Positions 20,315-29,164 of a stretch of 64,000 nt of DNA are shown piece by piece. A program made the position numbers and the translations under genes. The notes beneath the pieces are model-generated. The model did no database searches. It worked only from the letters and a program-made list of their open reading frames with translations, and was not told where the DNA came from. This DNA comes from Inonotus obliquus. Lineage: Eukaryota > Basidiomycota > Agaricomycetes > Hymenochaetales > Hymenochaetaceae. The stretch is taken from contig JAJHTX010000003.1 in NCBI GenBank assembly GCA_032164295.1, positions 2,914,001 to 2,978,000 of the forward strand, written 5' to 3'. How positions within the stretch are numbered: position 1 is the first letter of the stretch; each line of letters begins with the position of its first letter.

Positions 20315-21969
20315 TTACATGCGAGGCGCAATTTTATAATATGCATGAGCAGCCTTTGCTACCGGCTTCCAACTTAATGGTGTAAAGCCTGCCTCTTTGA
20401 TTGTTCTTGCCTTCAAGCCCTTTATGCTAACCCCGGGGGTATATCCAAGTTTCTGAAGTAAAGGAATAATGGATGTGTCGAGATGGTATTTATCCACAAA
20501 CTCGCCTAACGAGATTATTTCACCAAGTAATGGAGATGAGGAACAAATATGAAACTCATCATCAGATGAGTGTGATGTAGTGGAATGATGATGCTGTAGT
20601 GCAGAAGGTGTAATAGAAGTGGATGGAATAGATGAGGAAGTTGGTGATGTAATAACACCGGGTTTCATGATTCGATTCTCTTTCTTGAAGAACGGAGTGC
20701 CAATCGGAATAGTGTACTTGTCATACAGATTCGGATCACCATTCTATAATAAATATAAGTACAATTGCAGTGCAGAAAGAACATGCATACAATAAGCTTA
20801 GCGAATGCCATGATACGTGGTTTTGTCATATCAAAATGAAACCCCGAGGGACGGTGTTGAGCGCAAGGAATTTTGGGATGTGTAGGACAGTTTCCAATAG
20901 CGTAGATCTCTTCTAGCTCTTTCATGATATCTTGGACGTCATCATTGATATCTCCCTGAAGTAGAGATATGCATAAGTAATATATACGTGATCAAACAAA
21001 AAAACGTAACTTACCTTTCTCAAAAGTGGCCGTTTTTGGTCCTGAAGTGACAGTGCAGCTTGAGAAGGGCCAGGTATAGACGTAGGTGTCTCCCAGCTCT
21101 GTAGTTGAAGAGGTTTCAATTAGAAGTTAAAAGAAAATAGACATTTACAAGCTTACTTCTGCTTTTGGGGCCGGAAATTGCACCATAATTGCAAAAGGCG
21201 TGCCCTTCTTGGATTTTGCACTACGTCCTGTGACAGTCAAGACCATATAGTCATAACCAGCCTGAGAGCTAAGCGACATAAACTGAGAGTTAGCAGGTGT
21301 ATTTGGTTTCCATTCCATATTAGAACAGTCTATTAGCTCAGACCGGGCATGAATGCACTCCGCAATAGCACAAATAAACCCATTCCAGTCCAAGCTACAC
21401 ATCACCTCAATAGGACCCCGCTTCAGTTTCTCTGGCTTCTGCACCTTTGCCTTTCGCCCTGTACCAACTAGAATACTAGGGAGAACAAGTAGCAGGAAGA
21501 CATGGTAGCTAATCGAGTTGGAGGCTTGAGAGGTAGATTCCGGTGCAAGTTCCATGACTGTATCGGCTCGTTTGCGCTTTGACTTTGTCGGAGGGTCACT
21601 GAAGAGGGATGACACAAATGGAGAGAACAGTCCCTCCTCACTAGAAGCACTCGGAGTGGCTGACAGTGGAGGTCCATGTTGGGTATATGCAGCACCGGGC
21701 ATCGAAAGTGTAAATTCTGGATGCAGGTTAGCTGTCGAAGAAGCCTGTAGTCTAGCCATGCTCCCGGTACTATGAGTAGGGTTGTAGCGAATAAAGGATG
21801 CTATAGACCAGTAAGCACTAGAAGACAAGAAGCAGGAGAATGATGCACCATCTGTTCTAACACTCTGCCCTTGTACCGTATCATCACTACCCACTAACAC
21901 AAATGACCCCCCTAAGCCCTCTGAGCCCCTTCCAGCATCACTTCCTTCCATCATAGGATTTGAGAACAC
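20315..21969 (-). CDS. Second gene of the Tc1/mariner element, unknown function
   Basis: Several exons on the minus strand, convergent with the transposase (29 bp between the stops). Visible exons: 21969-21160 (MFSNPMMEGSD start, or MMEGSD at 21954; Ser/Pro-rich, then a basic PPTKSKRKRAD stretch, then a compact part with CSLDWNGFICAIAECIHARSE), about 21100-21015, 20957-20785 (ELEEIYAIGNCPTHPKIPC, then GFHFDMTKPRIMAFA) and 20740-20315 (DPNLYDKYTIPIG; a Ser/Thr-rich link; a C-terminal helical part). Cys and His spacing hints at a metal site, but I know no family. The basic patch could be a nuclear signal. It has no transposase motif, so it is an accessory or cargo protein. Exon borders are approximate. 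Confidence 0.65.
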
Positions 21970-21980
21970 ACAGAATGACT

Positions 21981-22068
21981 GAAAGAGGAGGGAAAGAGGG
22001 AGGGGAGGGAGGGAGGGAGGAGAGGGAGAGAGGGAGGAGAGGGAGGGAGGGGAGGGAGGGACTGAGAG
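21981..22068 (+). repeat. Purine-rich GGGA/GGGAGA tract
   Basis: About 90 bp of almost pure purine with many GGG runs, just upstream (on the minus strand) of the start of the unknown gene. Such tracts can form quadruplex or triplex DNA and may lie in its promoter. Confidence 0.85.
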
Positions 22069-22233
22069 GGGATGTCACGCAAACAGATGCCCTTGGTCAT
22101 GTGGTGGACACGCGCTGATCGCACCTTGCCATCTGGGGATAGGGGCTACTACTTTTGGACGGATTTTCCTTTTTGGTCAGACACACAAAAAAAAGAAAAA
22201 GCACCTCTCGGACAAGGTTTTCCAGAATCACTG

Positions 22234-22477
22234 TAAGCTCAGTATACAGGAAAATTCATTATAAGGCCAAACTAGAAGCGTGCACGAGCCGACATCCCTC
22301 GTCTAATTTCATAAGCTAGCATGGGTTCCACAGGTGATCTGTAGATGTCCGGACCTCCGAAGCATCTAAAATTAGTAGCATTTTAGTGTAAACCTTATTT
22401 TCGGCAACTTCTGCACCGGTGATTATGCAATTTTAAAAGTCACGTGACACAATTTTACGCGGCTTGCATATTAAGTA
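22234..22477. repeat. Giant inverted repeat, right arm segment 3
   Basis: Reverse complement of about 4944-5206, apart from a small length difference near the CACCGGTGAT motif. It is bounded by TA duplications of two different elements (22234-22235 and 22476-22477). Confidence 0.92.
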
Positions 22478-23754
22478 AGGTTGGCGAAAGTTAAACTCAA
22501 CTAGCCTGTCACATCACGGTCACAGGACCCTGAACCCTAGGGTTACTCCCAATTAGGAAGGACCCTGTGTCGAAAATGCGACCTTGAGATTTGAAAAGAG
22601 TGGCTTAGTTGGTTATTATCTGTGAGACTCTACAATATACAAGTATTTTAAATTTCATTAATAAACAGATCATCCCAAATCCTCTCTGGAAGCACTCTAT
22701 GACTGTGATACCTTTTATTTGCCCAATGAGCCTGCTTTCCATTCAGTCCTTTTCTGTAGCAGTCCATAAAACGTGCCGATCGATTTGCATACCTAATTTG
22801 GCATATGAGCTTTGGGATGATCAGAATTACATTAAGGACTTACTTTCGAATCAACTCTATTGAAATAGAATCCAAACAAATCTTTATATTTCCTTCCATT
22901 TCATCTTCATTTGATGGCCGAGGCATCATTCGATAATAGTACTTTGCACGACCCCAGCATTGTTCAATGAAGTTTAACTCACAGTGAAACTTTGGGTAAA
23001 AAATAGCATAGTGACCACGTGATTCGATGAGTTCCTCAAGAGCAGATTTCTGTGCACGAAAATCAGGCTCATTGAATAAAATTCGCCGAAGGCAGCATTG
23101 AGCATCTGGTCTCATATTTGAGCATTTGAATTTTGGGCACTCAGCTAGAAGCTCTTGAACGCAATATCCCCGCTCTTGAAGAATTAATTCCATCCCCTTA
23201 AATCTCCCATCGGAAAGATAGAAGTTTTGTGCCACTCCATTTGGTAGTTGTCCAGGCCGCATACCTGGTGCTGGTGGTGCCTTCTGACTTTTCCAATAGC
23301 CAGTTCGTTTGGGCATAAATCGGGCTGATAGGGTATTGGGAGCGCATTTTTTGTGAGTTGTAGCATTATCAAATGCAAACAGTGCTGTGCATCCAGGAAA
23401 TCTTTCCTCGAAAATGTTGTTAGCATTTTTTACTTGATTAATAAGGTCCTCATGCTGGAAATAACCATCCCTTTTTTTTCCAGCTTAAAAGAAGACGCGC
23501 GCTTGTCGAGTGCTAAGAATTTCCCATGAGAAGTGCACAGTGAGAAATCAAGTAACTTACCCATCAGTAGACTTAAGCCATCCCGCTTCCGGTGTACAGA
23601 AATCTGACACCATGATTGATGCTCCCTCCCCTTTCACTCGCGGCTCTGCATTTTGGGTCTTGTGTACCCAAACCCTCCTCCTCTGGTCATTGGCATAGAA
23701 TGTCGACTCATTGTGCGTGACAAGGATGAGTCTGCGAGTGGACGGTGATGTATA

Positions 23755-24345
23755 GTCTTGCCTGTGAGTGTTTTTATGCTGACTGATGGATGTATTGTCT
23801 TTCCAGTGAGCGTCTTTATCAATGCCATCATCTCTGTCCACCACCGTGTCTGCCCGCGCCATGTCTTGCCAGTAAGGGTCTTCCCTGTCTACCACCACAT
23901 CCGTCAGCGCCCAGTCTTGCCCGTGAGTGTTTTCACGGCCAGCAGAAGTGTCCATAGAGGTTACAAATCACCTATGGTCTTGCCAGTGAGGGTCTTCCCA
24001 GTGGGCGTCTCCTCCATTCGTGGATGTATTTGCTGAAGTCGAGTCTTTCCAGTGAGGGTCTTCACGACGATTGGCGGGATTGTCCTCAGAGGTGAAAGAC
24101 TGCTGATTGTCTTTCCGGTGAGTGTCTTCTCCGTTCGCAGGCGTGTCTTTCCAGTGAGGGTCTTCACGACGGCTGACAGGATCGACCTCAGAGGTGACGA
24201 TCCGTGTATGGTCTTGCCAGTGAGGGTCTTCACGACGAGGGATGGGATAGATCTCAGAGGCGACCGTATTGTCTTTCCAGTGAGTGTCTGCTCTGCTCGC
24301 GGGCGTACACGTTGAGTCTTGCCAGTAAGGGTCTTCCGTTTCGTT
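23755..24345 (-). repeat. Interspersed minisatellite encoding a ubiquitin-like KTLTGKT peptide
   Basis: About eleven copies of a 20-bp core, AAGACCCTCACTGGCAAGAC on the minus strand, separated by 14-80 bp; three neighbouring units also share a spacer, giving a ~63-bp higher-order repeat (24040-24300). In one frame the core reads VVKTLTGKTI, the residues that follow Met-Gln-Ile-Phe in ubiquitin; in the transposase frame it reads EDPHWQD. It sits between the DNA-binding and catalytic parts of the transposase. Confidence 0.9.
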
Positions 24346-25057
24346 TGCAAGTGTGGTGTCTGATGGGTCCCGCATCCATTGCTCGAACTGCGCAAATAGT
24401 GGGAGAAAGACATCCTGTCGATAGCGGACCATATCCTCTCTCTCGTGCCCATCAACGTACATCCCATTTGGTGCCCTACCAAAACGAAACTCCATGGCAT
24501 TCATCCAGGTCTGTGCCGTGCGCAATGAGATAGGCTGACTTCACCCAAGCCGTCCTAGGACCCCCGGGTTGTTCAGATAGTCCAGAACATCTTGAGGTGA
24601 GAAGTATTTTTTGTTCTGACTTTGCAGGTGAGCATGTATCTCACTAACAAAGTCCTCGTCGTGAATAATTGACCGTTTCCACCTTCCGTACAAGTTTATA
24701 GGCAGGACCTTTGGATCTTCGAGGTTCTCCCGGACCCATTTGCGCAGCAAACGAGCTAAATGTGCACCATACCCAGCACTGATAGACGCAGCCATCACTG
24801 ATGCCTCAGTCCAGCCGTATGAATGTTCTGTATACAGGCGCAGAAAGATGAGCATAGCTGTCACTCGGGTTCGAAACAACAAATCAAGATTTTTATCCTC
24901 CGAAATGCACTTAAACCTCCATTTTGCATCATCGAGGGCAGGGTCCTTCTTGTCTGGGGCACAGAACCGTAAGCTTGATGGCCTGATTTGTTGAGTTGTT
25001 GGCTGAGGTATGGCCGGGCTTCGGTGATGGTGGGTTATTGTTGGATGTAGTGGTGCG

Positions 25058-25150
25058 TCCTCTTCCGCTTCCTCTTCCTCTTCCTCTTCCTCTTCCTCTT
25101 CCTCTTCCACTTCCGCCACCCCTTCCTCCTCTTCCTCCTCTTTCTCTTCC
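25058..25150 (-). repeat. (GGAAGA)n-type microsatellite coding poly-Glu
   Basis: Purine-rich on the minus strand, in frame as Glu runs inside the N-terminal half of the broken transposase. Confidence 0.9.
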
Positions 25151-26416
25151 AATGTACGTTTGCCCTTACGCAAGTCGGGAGTTACATTGACATTTCGACA
25201 ATTCAGATGAGCTGGCACTGGAATAGGGTGAGCATCATCTGTAGAGGGGGGTAGACTGGTCATGACCATTTGTAAATGCGCCCCATTTGTCTGACTTTTG
25301 AAAGCAGTACCATCCTGCTGGAGAGAGCTGGCAAATGCATTGCATGTTGGTGGTCCGACATGAAAACTTTTTGTTGGTCCAATGTATGATATCCATTCGT
25401 GATTGCACCGAGACTGTGTAGTGCTGATGTTGGTGTTGATGCTGGTGTTGGTGCTAGTAGCAGGAGGTCTTGTGCATATGCGCTTTGCTGGAAAGAATTT
25501 TCATATGTCCAGATACCCTTTACTTTGCAATGCTGTCTCCTGTTGTGCTGCCTTCTTCTTTTGGGTGATAAGAGTGGTCCTAGGTAGTTGGCTGGTGAGT
25601 CTAATCTTCTTATATTTGAAAGGGCGGCTTCATTTCTTTATTGAAGTTAACCATTGCTCTAGACCCAATGATAAAACCGCAAAAAATGAACTTGTGGCTG
25701 AAGCACTGATGACCCTCTCTTGATCAAGGTCCGCAGAATCGTTGCTATCATCTGATTCAATGCTAATTACAGAGCAGGTCTCCTCAGAGTTAGCTGTATA
25801 GGCTGACTCTGAGTCTGACCCATCTGAAATTATATACAGCTCCGGCACACCAACATTCTTCAAAGTAATAAGTCCCCTTATTAAATAGTTATTTATTTGT
25901 AATATACTTACATGATTTGGTGTTTTCTTCAGTCTGGCTATCCAGTTTTGCTTCTTTTTTGAGATAGGAGGCATTGAAGAAGAAGGGGAGGGTGATTGTT
26001 ATATGTTCTGTCTCCGTCTCATAACCGTGTCTTAGTCATAACCATGTTATGTAATTACCTTTTTTGGAAGTTATTAGTCATAAGTTTGTGTTGGTCAGTG
26101 CTTAGTCATCTGTCGAAATTTGCGGTCAGAAAATTAAAAAATTCGAGAAATACCTGTAAATGCATTTTTAAGCTTTTTTGCACACATTACATATTCTTGG
26201 AACTGGTCTACCAGAATTCCATATTTTGAAAGAATAAAAGCACAGGAATATACAGAAATACATTCTCTATAAATCTGTGCTGGCCAATTTCAAGTTGATT
26301 TGATGTCAAGGGAGGAGTTCCGATTATGTTGTATTGAGACTGAATGTGCCATATCAGGAAGGTGAGGTTAGGCACGTGCCGCGTCACACCTAGTTGAGTT
26401 TAACTTTCGCCAACCT

Positions 26417-26580
26417 TAATTTAATTTACAAAGTATCGGACATCAATATCTCCATAAATACTGCATTGTTTTAAGCCATTCAAATTTATAAAAAAAGCAG
26501 CAATAAAGGCAATTATATATGCAAAGAATACAAAATATATACAGTAATAATTAGGTAGTAAATTATTGAGGATATCCCCG
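26417..26580. repeat. Giant inverted repeat, right arm segment 4
   Basis: Reverse complement of about 4785-4945 (TTTAATTTACAAAGTATCGG and onward). It runs outward into the 32-bp minisatellite. Confidence 0.9.
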
Positions 26581-26836
26581 GATTAGGTAGGAAATAATCG
26601 AGGATATCCTTGGATTAGGTAGGAAATAATTAAGGATATTCTTGGATTAGGTAGGAAATAATTGAGGATATCCTCGGATTAGATAAGAAATAATTAAGGA
26701 TATCCTCGGATTAGGTAGGAAATAATTGAGGATATCCTCGGATTAGGTAGGAAATAATCGAGGATATCCTCAGATTAGATAGGAAATTATCAAGGATATC
26801 CTTAAATTAGATAGGTAATTATCAAGGATATCCTTA
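26549..26836. repeat. 32-bp minisatellite, nine units
   Basis: The unit is GATTAGGTAGGAAATAATTG plus AGGATATCCTCG, repeated nine times with changes mostly at fixed positions; each unit holds the palindrome GAGGATATCCTC. The left arm of the inverted repeat ends with only two or three worn units (4723-4795), so the array grew on one side after the duplication or shrank on the other. Confidence 0.95.
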
Positions 26837-27275
26837 GAAAAGGACCCCTGACACCAGTCGATGATAAGACTGAATTAAACCAGGAAATCCTACAATTACA
26901 TCCTAGGATGGAGGATTAATCCCAGGAATACATATCTATTAAATATAAACTATACATAGGAAAAGTTCACTCTAATAGAGTTCGGCTAAGGGGGTGCCCG
27001 AGGTGGCAATGTCAGCAATTGATTTTATTCGCCGCTGCTCGGTCTCATTCCAACCCCTCCTCTGTTACACCCTCTTTGATCTGATCCAATCGTTACACTG
27101 TCAATACCACTACTTCTTGCAATCTACTTGTTTGACAATAGCCTTCAACTGGCTATTGCGACCTCAGCTCTCACCGCACCACTACCTAGTGGTAACACCC
27201 TCAAGGTTCGAGCATTCTCTTCATTCCATACCGCGGATTCTATAACATTATCCTAATCATTATATACAGGCCAGA
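26837..27275. other. Stretch without a supported gene
   Basis: Unique sequence after the minisatellite. 27120-27250 can be read on the plus strand as a hydrophobic, signal-like peptide (IPLLLAIYLFDNSLQLAIAT) and may be the first exon of the broken gene that follows, but no clean start and donor pair is visible. Confidence 0.4.
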
Positions 27276-28203
27276 CAGAATGATAATAGCAAAGATGTGA
27301 ACAGAACTCTGGACAGTTCCTCCATTACGCTTAACAATGGCTGGCCATAACGTCGAACGATTCCGTTGGTGATTTATTGGTCTCGCTGGGTATGTTCACT
27401 TATTACGGCGATGCAACACTAAATTCTCATTCACTAGTTGCCAGATGTCGTTCCTACTTCTCCCGCAACGAACCTGATTTCCGTCCTCGGATCTAATTTT
27501 AGTATCAATGAAGCCGCAAGTAGCGGCCAATCTGCAAATGCCGATGCCAACAGCGGCTTGGTTCCCGTTACTGTTGGATCCGCAGGCTCCCGGAGGCGAC
27601 ACCGCTAGTGCCGTCAATGACGGTGTCAGTCAAGGGAATCAAGAGACCTCTGGAAATCCCAGTCAAGGCAATAAAACAGTCAATTCGACTCTTTCAACCA
27701 ACGGCGGGTGAGTTGTGTTTATCCTTTCGTTGGCGTTGGTATACATTTCGGCAGCTCTTCATTGATCTCGACGTTACTCTTAGTACTCTTGCTTTTTTTG
27801 TGCGACGATCTTGACATGGTCGAAACTTACTCAATTTCAGTCTAAATGTAAGCGCAAGTAATGGAGGAGATGGAGGCAGTGGAAGCAGCTTGATAGGCAG
27901 CGGGAATTCAAATGGAGGCGATGTCACTGCCGTAGGCAACGGTGGGAGTATTAGGACTACGACTGAAGGTATCACAGGTGGAACTACTATTAATGGCAAT
28001 GCTATATCTGCCAGTGGTAAGTCCATCAATGGGTCGACTGTCAATGCATCTAACCGTGTACGGTGAGTGGTGAATATTCCTATTCCTCATTCACAACCTT
28101 GAGTTCACTCATGTTCCTTAATCCTAAGTAGAAGGCCAGAAATGATACTCAGAACTTGAAGAAGACCGTCAAGCGTTCGCTCGTTGTCCAGAGGCAATAC
28201 TAG
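27276..28203 (+). pseudogene. Gly/Asn/Ser-rich protein gene, broken by frameshifts
   Basis: Exon-like blocks with GT-AG borders: about 27276-27390 (acceptor TATATACAG), 27446-27710 (donor GTGAGT), 27840-28062 (donor GTGAGT) and about 28135-28203 (ends VVQRQY, TAG). The protein is low complexity, rich in Gly, Asn, Ser, Thr and Val (for example SASNGGDGGSGSSLIGSG), with a basic end. Frames do not join. Near 27340 the frame shifts after LNNGW, and near 27590 one extra C in CTCCCGGAGG shifts SAGS to GGDTASAVNDG. Such compositions occur in secreted or wall-associated fungal proteins, which is a guess here. Exon choices are tentative. Confidence 0.5.
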
Positions 28204-28274
28204 TGGCTCCCGGAATCGGGAGCAGATGGGAGCACCTGCGCTCTAACATTCGATTCAGTGGGTTCTTTCTATAT

Positions 28275-28700
28275 TCACGCATGATAGAGTCCTTGATCTG
28301 TTTTAGGGGGATATCACCCTACTTACTACTCTTCCTACATGGTACAAGAAATGCAGACAGTGGAAGAAGTACAAGAGATGTCACTTCTCCGCCTCGAATA
28401 GTCGAAACCTTTTGCTTCATTGGATAGTATCCGCATTCATTGGCTATTATTATTGGATCCCAGTTAAGCTGCGCTCACTGTTGCTGAGCACAGTGAGCAC
28501 ATGGTGCCGATCAGGGAAGGAGAGGAAACTCGCCGTCTTGTTTCCCCGGGCCGACAATTGTTCCTCTCATGTCTTGTTGATCGTAGTTGGAGAAGCCTAG
28601 AAGGGTAGTGGAAATGTGAAATATGCGGGGCTGCTGCGTTAGTGGCCCTACAGTTCTATGCTTTAATGCGGGGTACATTTCAATCTGGGTACTCTCGGTA
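28275..28700 (-). pseudogene. Decayed M20 carboxypeptidase copy (relic 2)
   Basis: 28275-28440 matches 32716-32880, the 3' flank and the very end of the M20 gene at 32877-35371. Directly after it, 28475-28690 matches 35290-35470, the 5' start region of the same gene (ACCAGGGAAGGAGAGG, then the sequence around the start codon and 5' flank). The whole catalytic body is gone. It has the same orientation as the intact genes. Confidence 0.8.
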
Positions 28701-29164
28701 TCTCCTCTGTAATTGAAGTAGTGGTGAGTGATGACCCGCTTCTCGTTCGGACGTGCTACCTCGTTCATGAGCTACCAGTAACTGGATGTACCACCAGTGT
28801 TGGAGGATCACGTTGGAATGGCTATGGCTTAGTGAAGAGGTGCGGCGTTGCAATGGATAAGCGTTTATAAATTTGCCTTGCCATATGCATACTGAGATAC
28901 CACATCAGGTTTGGACAGGGATGAATTTGTTGGAATAGCTGTGGCTCCGAGGTCAACATCAATATAATCTCAGCGAGGCGTATCCGGGTTGCTCCCATAC
29001 GCTGCGTGAAGGGTAGACCATTTTCCATTCCATAGACATTATGTTTCGTGGCACAGACCTTGATTATCTCATGGACAAAATTAACATGATATACTACATG
29101 TAAACGTATGCTACTTTCTGCCAGAACTATTGTTCTCGTCCAACACATGATCACTCGCTTTCCC
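28701..29164. other. Non-coding stretch
   Basis: Sequence between the M20 relic and the stop of the NTPase gene. No convincing frame, repeat or RNA gene seen. Confidence 0.4.

Larger units (their letters stand above)
18922..22233 (+). mobile_element. Tc1/mariner element of 3.3 kb with two genes
   Basis: Inverted repeats of about 87 bp begin CAGTGATTCCGGAAAACC at 18922 and end with the complement at 22233, with a few mismatches and a poly-T length difference. TA flanks both ends (18920-18921 and 22234-22235), and the single TA of the empty site is at 5205-5206 in the left arm. It carries a plus-strand spliced transposase and a convergent minus-strand gene. At 3.3 kb it is larger than single-gene Tc1/mariner elements because of the second gene. 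Confidence 0.95.
22840..25974 (-). pseudogene. Long DDE transposase, multiply broken
   Basis: N-terminal exon from 25974 (MPPISKKKQNW, intron, then an acidic Ser/Asp-rich part), then an exon read through 25490-25270 into a Glu-rich and helix-turn-helix region (25269-24541, QDVLDYLNNPGVLGRLG), then RTAQTWMNAMEFRFGRAPNG onward, the repeat region, and the catalytic core: LVTHNESTFYAND, LFAFDNATTHKK, and YPKFHCELNFIEQCW with the Glu. All main blocks share one frame. Lesions: TGA at 24541-24543 inside LGRLG-stop-SQPISLRTAQ; TAA at 23485-23487 where the family has Lys (FF-K-AGK); and THNEST in place of THDEST, which removes the first catalytic Asp (GAT to AAT). TGA at 23968-23970 may be a further stop or lie in an intron. 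Not functional. Confidence 0.85.
22478..26416 (-). mobile_element. TA-target DNA transposon of 3.9 kb with decayed transposase
   Basis: A perfect 27-bp inverted repeat starts AGGTTGGCGAAAGTTAAAC at 22478 and ends with its complement at 26416. TA flanks both ends (22476-22477 and 26417-26418), and the single TA of the empty site is at 4944-4945. One multi-exon transposase gene lies on the minus strand. TA targeting plus a D...D...E protein places it in the Tc1/mariner superfamily in the wide sense. The protein is of the long basidiomycete type with an FDNATTH block and a FHCELNFIEQCW block. Confidence 0.93.

Noticed and set aside
23755..24345. CRISPR-like array
   Set aside because: Fungal nuclear context, cores of about 20 bp that vary, spacers of unequal length that resemble each other.
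23961..24500. A polyubiquitin gene
   Set aside because: Only the short KTLTGKT segment repeats; the rest of ubiquitin is absent and the frame is not the transposase frame.
24052..24533. Plus-strand frames over the repeat region (VLPVRVF repeats)
   Set aside because: Antisense translation of the minus-strand minisatellite.
4723..26600. A single large transposon from 4.7 to 26.6 kb
   Set aside because: The inside is made of separately bounded elements with their own target duplications and empty sites; only the arms belong to the inverted repeat.
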